From: Cacconaster sp045599325 | Lineage (GTDB): Bacteria; Bacteroidota; Bacteroidia; Bacteroidales; UBA932 | DNA: 16,949 nucleotides | Reading direction: 5' to 3' | Assembly: GCA_045599325.1 (NCBI GenBank) | Contig: JAZRVT010000001.1 | Coordinates: forward strand, 1 to 16,949 | Part shown: one piece after another, positions 12,317-16,949 of the stretch | Layout of the letters: each line of letters begins with the position of its first letter | Position numbering within the stretch: position 1 is the first letter of the stretch | Program-made: the position numbers and the translations under genes | Notes under the pieces: generated by a model | What the model saw: the letters and a program-made list of their open reading frames with translations, nothing else | The model's database searches: none | What the model was told of the DNA's origin: nothing

Positions 12317-14779
12317 TTAATCATTGTTCTGCGTCTGCTGCAGGAAAAGGCGGTCGGCCTCCATATAGAGGCGCTCTGTCTCCATTATGTTCCTTATCCT
12401 GTTGCTGATGATCCTGCGTCCGGTCTCCGACATCATTCCGTCGTGGTGTTCCGGCACCTCGTACACAGTCAGCTGATGCGCAGGCACGAATTTTTCGAGG
12501 CCTCCGGCAATCTCATTGATCACGTGGGCCATATGGGCGCGCTGCGGCCCTTCCATATTCCTGTCTATGTTGAGAGCCTTGAAGAAATGGACACGGCCGG
12601 AATAAGGACGGGGAACGAAATCAGCCATATTCTTTCCCACGCGCCTCGAGTTCTCAATGATCTGCTCGATCATTCCGCGGCCGCGGAAGTCCTCGAAGAG
12701 AGGGCTTTTCTCGTAATACTCCCTGTTGACCTTCTCAACCTGGTTAGCTATGACAAGACGGCGGTCGAAATCGCTGTCTATTATGTAAGCATCCACCAGT
12801 ATGAGGCTGCCCATATCCTCGCCTGCCTCCTTGAGCTGGCAGGCCATCTCGTATGCGATCATACCGCCATAGCACCAGCCGCCGAGGTTATAAGGACCGT
12901 GAGGCTGGCGTCTCTTCAGTATCTCGATATACTTTGCGGCGATGGCAGGTATGCCCTCCTGTATGTCGTCAGGATGATAGATGTTGTACTGCTCTATCAC
13001 TGAGAACGAGCAGCACTCCTTGATATCTCCGGCAAGGGCGTAATACGCCTCGCTCCCTGTGCTTCCGGTGTGTATGAACACGAGCGGAGCCTTGTCCCCG
13101 TGGGAGGAGTAGACATAATCAAGCGGAGCCTCGGAATCTTTTTCCGCCAGGATGCCGGCAATCCCGCGCACGGTCGGGCTCTCGTAGATCCTGGCAGGGG
13201 TCACTTCCTTGTGGAGCGCCTTGTTGAGTTCTCCGCACAGACGCATTATCTGGATGGAGTCGCCGCCGACCTCGAAGAAGTTCGTATTTGCGCCCACGTC
13301 TTCGATCCGGAGGGTGAGGATCTGGCAGAATGTCTGGGCCACCTTGAGTTCGAGGTTGCCCTGCAGCGGCTGCAGGTCAGACCTGTCGTTCTCAGGAGCA
13401 GGGAAACTCTTGCGGTCAATCTTGCCGTTCGCATTCAGAGGGAATGCATCCATATGGATATAGCGGACAGGCACCATATAATGAGGGAGACGCTCCTCAA
13501 GGGACTTGATTATCGTCTCGTTTTCAAGCGGTCCCTCCTCAGAGGTGTAGTAGCCGCACAGATACTTGCTGCCACGGCCGTTGTCAACGCCAAGCACTAT
13601 GGCGCCTGTTATGCCCGGCACCCGTTTCATGGCAGACTCTATCTCGCCCGGCTCCACGCGCTGGCCGTTGATCTTCAGCATCCAGTCCTTGCGGTTGACA
13701 TAGTGGATTATGCCCTCCTCATCGATTCTGGCGACATCGCCTGTATGCAGCCAACCGTTGCGGTACAGCTGTTCCGTGCGCTCCGGATCCTTGAAATAGC
13801 AGGCGCAGAAAGAGCCCTTCAGCACCAGTTCGCCGTCTGTTCCCGGAGGGACATCCCTGTCTTCGGCATCCACCACACGCGCGACATTGTGGTTGATTCC
13901 GCGTCCCAGAGGGGCGGAATCGGACATCTCCTTCACCTCATAGGACATCACCGCACCGCCGGTCTCGCTCATTCCGAACATATTGTACAGCGCATAGCCG
14001 TCCTGCGAATGCTGAGTGGTGAGACGCTCGCCGCCTGTGATCACGGCGCGCAGCGACTTGCTCCTGTTGTGGAACTGTGTAAGCACAGCAGGGCTGATGT
14101 GGCAGACCGTGATGGCGTTGTCGTCGATATAATATTCGATGGCCTTGGCGCTGGCCTTGTAGGCGTCGCTGAGGATATGGACGGTTCCGCCGCCGTAAAG
14201 GACGTCGAAATTGCCGATGATGGTCACGAAATAGAAAGGCGACGCTGCTCCGAAACGGGTCTCCTCATTGTGGGCCAGTTCAGCCGGCATTCGCGGGTTG
14301 TTGTCAATGAGGGTGGAATGGTTGTGAAGTATGCCCTTCGGGGCGCCCGTACTTCCCGACGTATAGATCAGCAGAGCCCCGTCGCCTGAGTCAGGATACC
14401 TGAAGGCAAAGTCCTCCGGTATCGCGAATTGCATTATCTCCGACAGCACGTCGCCGTCCACGGTCAGGGCGCTGCCGCAGTGGGAGACAATGAAGTCGGC
14501 TCTTTCCTGAGGGAATCTGTCACCAAGCGGCACAGCCACGCAGTCTGAAAGCCAGATTCCGATCTCCACGGCCATATATTCCGTGCACGGAGGAAGTTTC
14601 ACCGTGATGAATGAATGCGGGCCTATGCCTCTGGCATCAAGATATGCGGAGGTGCGCTTCGCCAGGTCGAGGATCTGGCCGTATGTGGTCTCCCTGGTAC
14701 CTTCATTGTCGACAACGGCGACCCTTTCCGGATGGCTTGTGCAGTTGTCGATTATCCTTTTTATGTAAGATGACTCCAT
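12317..14779 (-). CDS. NRPS protein, domains A-T-TE, with Cys-type thioesterase
   Basis: This 820-residue protein has three domains and no condensation domain. The adenylation domain (about 1-460) has core motifs YTSGSTGAPKG (139-149), NMFGMSETGG (266-275), GWLHTGD (342-348), NGQRVEPGEIE (371-381) and NGKIDRK with Lys453. The carrier domain (about 475-545) has GGDS with phosphopantetheine Ser508. The thioesterase (about 560-800) has nucleophile motif GWCYGG with Cys636 where Ser is usual, Asp663 in LVDAY, and His779. The substrate pocket lacks Asp at the position of GrsA Asp235, so the acid activated may not be an alpha-amino acid. A-T-TE architecture is known from furanone and quinone synthetases using alpha-keto acids; that use here is only a hypothesis. 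Starts 22 nt after the upstream NRPS stop. Confidence 0.92.
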   Translation of the reverse strand: MESSYIKRIIDNCTSHPERVAVVDNEGTRETTYGQILDLAKRTSAYLDARGIGPHSFITVKLPPCTEYMAVEIGIWLSDCVAVPLGDRFPQERADFIVSHCGSALTVDGDVLSEIMQFAIPEDFAFRYPDSGDGALLIYTSGSTGAPKGILHNHSTLIDNNPRMPAELAHNEETRFGAASPFYFVTIIGNFDVLYGGGTVHILSDAYKASAKAIEYYIDDNAITVCHISPAVLTQFHNRSKSLRAVITGGERLTTQHSQDGYALYNMFGMSETGGAVMSYEVKEMSDSAPLGRGINHNVARVVDAEDRDVPPGTDGELVLKGSFCACYFKDPERTEQLYRNGWLHTGDVARIDEEGIIHYVNRKDWMLKINGQRVEPGEIESAMKRVPGITGAIVLGVDNGRGSKYLCGYYTSEEGPLENETIIKSLEERLPHYMVPVRYIHMDAFPLNANGKIDRKSFPAPENDRSDLQPLQGNLELKVAQTFCQILTLRIEDVGANTNFFEVGGDSIQIMRLCGELNKALHKEVTPARIYESPTVRGIAGILAEKDSEAPLDYVYSSHGDKAPLVFIHTGSTGSEAYYALAGDIKECCSFSVIEQYNIYHPDDIQEGIPAIAAKYIEILKRRQPHGPYNLGGWCYGGMIAYEMACQLKEAGEDMGSLILVDAYIIDSDFDRRLVIANQVEKVNREYYEKSPLFEDFRGRGMIEQIIENSRRVGKNMADFVPRPYSGRVHFFKALNIDRNMEGPQRAHMAHVINEIAGGLEKFVPAHQLTVYEVPEHHDGMMSETGRRIISNRIRNIMETERLYMEADRLFLQQTQNND

Positions 14780-14801
14780 ATGAATCAGTTCGTATTATTC
14801 T

Positions 14802-16949
14802 TTACCGTTTGAAATCACTGTCGAACACGCCCAGTCCTTTCAGGCAGAGAAGATAATTCTCTATGTAGTCCCAGGTCGTGAATGACCAGCGGAAGCCCAG
14901 GCGGAGAAGCACCTGGCCGGTATATGCCTTGGTGTCCCACCCGTTCCCGACACGGAACCGGCCGTCGTTCGCTTCCTTGTATGCGACAAGGCTCTGCACA
15001 AGGTCGGATTTTTCAGGGTCATCCATCGCTGCCGCAAGCCTTCTCTGGAACTCTTCCGTCTCAACCCTCTCGATGGTTATGCCCATACGGTTCATACACT
15101 CTATTATATCTCCGTAAGGAGGCCAGTGGACGTTGCCCGGCTGGAATACGGTGCAGGAATCCGGAGTGAGCGACAGCCGGACTATCGCATCCGCAACCTC
15201 GTTGATAGGAGAGAACTCGGAGTATCCGAAGTCACGCTCATATGGAATGCATCCGAGGGTCTGGTAAGCCTTGAGCGCCGCCATAGCGTTGTTGCTGCGG
15301 AAGTTGATCTGGAATTCGCCGTCAGTGGAGCGCGCCGACAGGTTGCCGAGGCGCATCACTTTGCCCTTGAGCCCGCGGTTCTTCACTGCATCGAGCACAG
15401 CACGCTCGGCAAGGAACTTGGAGGCTGCATACTTCGTGGACAGCTCCTGTCCGTGATAGAGGTCCCTCTCCGTGAAAATGATCGGGGCTACCGGAGTATC
15501 GCTGACCGAAGCCCCGGAGATACTGCCGGTGGAAGTCTGGATGAAGCGGGCTCCAGTCCTGACGCAGAGGTCGATGCAGTTCTGAGGCCCCTTGATGTTG
15601 ATGTCCTCTATGTCCGTGCCTGCCGAGAAGTGCTTCACGTTGGCGGCGCAGTTGATCACTACGTCGATGTGCCTGTCAAAGGTGCTGAACACTTCCGCGT
15701 CGGTGACGTCACCGTTTATGACAACTATCCGCTCTCCGAACAGCTCTTCGTACTTCTGGCCGAAGTAGTAGAACAGCAGGGTGCGTAGGCGGCTCTCAGC
15801 GGAGATGGACTTCCCTCCGCGGACGAGGCAGTATATGTGAGGGACGTCGTCGCGCTCTATGAGGTTGTGCAGCACGTGGATGCCCAGGAAGCCTGTCGCT
15901 CCTGTCAGAAGGACATCACCCATCCTGTCGTAGCATTTGCCCTTGCGGAAAGAGTCAAGCGTGTTGGCGGACAGAATATCGTCAAGCTGGCTGTAGTCAT
16001 ATCCCTCGATTTCATCTATCATCGGCAGCCTGTTCACTTTCTCCTCGCCGACGTAGAGTTCCGGTTTCAGCAGACGGGCAAGGAGTCCCGGAGTGGCGTT
16101 GTCGAAAATATTCTTGTAGACCATCGTGTAGCCTGCCTTGGCCGCCTCGGCAATGAGCTGCATAGCGACGAGGGAGGTGCCTCCAAGCTCGAAGAAATTG
16201 TCGTCTGCGCCTATCCGCTCCTGCTTGAGTATCTTTTCGAAGATGCCGCAGAAAGTCTTCTCTACGTCGTTCTTCGGAGCCACATACTCACCTGACCTCA
16301 TATCAGGCACAGGCAGGCGCTTGATGTCAGTCTTGCCGACCGGAGTGAGCGGCATCTCGTCCAGACGGACGAAGATTCCCGGCACCATATAAGGAGTAAG
16401 CTTGACGGACATATCAGCCCTCATCTTCTCCTCGTATTCCGTCACTGGAATGGCCGATACGCTCTCATCCACCGTGTAGTAGCCTATGAGCTTGTCGATG
16501 CTGCCCAGTTTCTTGATCACCGCCACGCACTGGCGCATCCCCTCCTGCTGCGACATCACTGTCTCAATCTCGCCGAGCTCGATGCGGAGTCCGTTCAGTT
16601 TCACCTGATTGTCGGTGCGGCCCATAATGATTATGTTGCCGTCCTTTGTCCACATTGAATAGTCTCCTGTCCTGTAGATGCGCTTGCCGTTCCACTCTAT
16701 GAATGTCTCGGCGGTGCGCTCAGGCATATTGTTGTAACCGCGGGCCAGGCCGATGCCGCCGATGCAGAGCTCACCCATCACACCGACAGGAAGTTCGTTC
16801 CTGTCGCTGTCAAGCACCTGGTAAGTATAGTTGGTGAAAGGCTTGCCCACGTGTATCTCACGCGTGCCGTTGAGCACTCCGGCGCTGCTGCCCATCGTGG
16901 TCTCAGTAGGGCCGTATGTGTTGATGATGTAGACGTCCATCTTCTCAAG
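14802..16949 (-). CDS. NRPS C-terminal part: adenylation (partial), carrier, thioester reductase
   Basis: The frame is open to the right edge; the first codons in the window read LEKMDVYIINTYGPTETT, mid-way through an adenylation domain, so the true start lies outside. Counting Met at 16940 as 1: NTYGPTETT (7-15), YRTGD (89-93), LNGLRIELGEIE (115-126) and VGKTD with Lys203 are adenylation motifs. LGGTS (252-256) is the carrier site with Ser256. A reductase domain fills about 335-712, with NAD(P)-binding motif LLTGATGFLG (344-353), STGSISG (470-476) and catalytic Y504xxxK508. Such R domains release the peptide as an aldehyde or, after a second reduction, an alcohol. Position 322 of the specificity code is Thr8 and 330/331 are Met16/Gly17; the remainder lies off the edge. 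The downstream A-T-TE gene follows after 22 nt. Confidence 0.93.
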   Translation of the reverse strand, partial: LEKMDVYIINTYGPTETTMGSSAGVLNGTREIHVGKPFTNYTYQVLDSDRNELPVGVMGELCIGGIGLARGYNNMPERTAETFIEWNGKRIYRTGDYSMWTKDGNIIIMGRTDNQVKLNGLRIELGEIETVMSQQEGMRQCVAVIKKLGSIDKLIGYYTVDESVSAIPVTEYEEKMRADMSVKLTPYMVPGIFVRLDEMPLTPVGKTDIKRLPVPDMRSGEYVAPKNDVEKTFCGIFEKILKQERIGADDNFFELGGTSLVAMQLIAEAAKAGYTMVYKNIFDNATPGLLARLLKPELYVGEEKVNRLPMIDEIEGYDYSQLDDILSANTLDSFRKGKCYDRMGDVLLTGATGFLGIHVLHNLIERDDVPHIYCLVRGGKSISAESRLRTLLFYYFGQKYEELFGERIVVINGDVTDAEVFSTFDRHIDVVINCAANVKHFSAGTDIEDINIKGPQNCIDLCVRTGARFIQTSTGSISGASVSDTPVAPIIFTERDLYHGQELSTKYAASKFLAERAVLDAVKNRGLKGKVMRLGNLSARSTDGEFQINFRSNNAMAALKAYQTLGCIPYERDFGYSEFSPINEVADAIVRLSLTPDSCTVFQPGNVHWPPYGDIIECMNRMGITIERVETEEFQRRLAAAMDDPEKSDLVQSLVAYKEANDGRFRVGNGWDTKAYTGQVLLRLGFRWSFTTWDYIENYLLCLKGLGVFDSDFKR

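Noticed and set aside
13070..14389. 439-codon open frame on the + strand
   Set aside because: Antisense to the A and T domains of the A-T-TE gene, which has all core motifs; the predicted protein is rich in His, Val and Arg, typical of shadow translation.
15126..15788. 220-codon open frame on the + strand
   Set aside because: Antisense to the reductase domain of the NRPS gene; no domain or signal visible.

Overview
The window is chromosomal DNA of a Bacteroidota bacterium, most likely a gut or rumen Bacteroidales. Evidence: promoters of the TTTG-N20-TAnnTTTG type, a fimbrillin-like lipoprotein preceded by a tiny conserved-looking peptide gene, a DUF3810 membrane protein (a family largely confined to Bacteroidota), and few Shine-Dalgarno sites. 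The genus cannot be fixed. The left 1.7 kb is visibly more AT-rich than the GC-rich remainder.

Left edge (1-1828). Minus-strand genes: the 5' end of an unrecognised gene (1-137) with a good promoter, a fimbrillin-like lipoprotein (490-1359), and just upstream of it a 45-codon small gene (1390-1527). The spacers hold a strong intrinsic terminator facing the + strand, a second long hairpin, and an inverted repeat ahead of the next operon.

Housekeeping pair (1829-3507, +). An AlkD-type DNA glycosylase and a PAP2-type membrane phosphatase, 8 nt apart.

Export operon (3643-11559, +). A near-consensus promoter starts a tight six-gene run: two ABC transporters, an inner-membrane HlyD-like adaptor, a lipoprotein adaptor, a TolC-type outer-membrane lipoprotein and a DUF3810 protein. 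The two ABC proteins and the first adaptor look like the three-part exporter of NHLM (nitrile-hydratase-leader microcin) RiPP clusters. However, the first ABC protein has no C39 leader peptidase domain, and I see no leader peptide gene.

NRPS operon (16949-11569, -). Convergent with the export operon, stops 9 nt apart. It contains an NRPS open at the window edge that ends A-T-R (reductive release), a separate A-T-TE protein, and a secreted PIG-L/LmbE deacetylase. The TE nucleophile is Cys instead of Ser, and the A domain lacks the aspartate that normally holds the substrate alpha-amino group.

Working model (inference): the operons form one locus in which a small NRPS product (aldehyde or alcohol from the R domain, plus a second acyl unit from the A-T-TE protein) is trimmed in the periplasm by the deacetylase and exported by an NHLM-derived, peptidase-less ABC pair linked to TolC. 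I know of no described system with this combination, but novelty cannot be confirmed without database searches.
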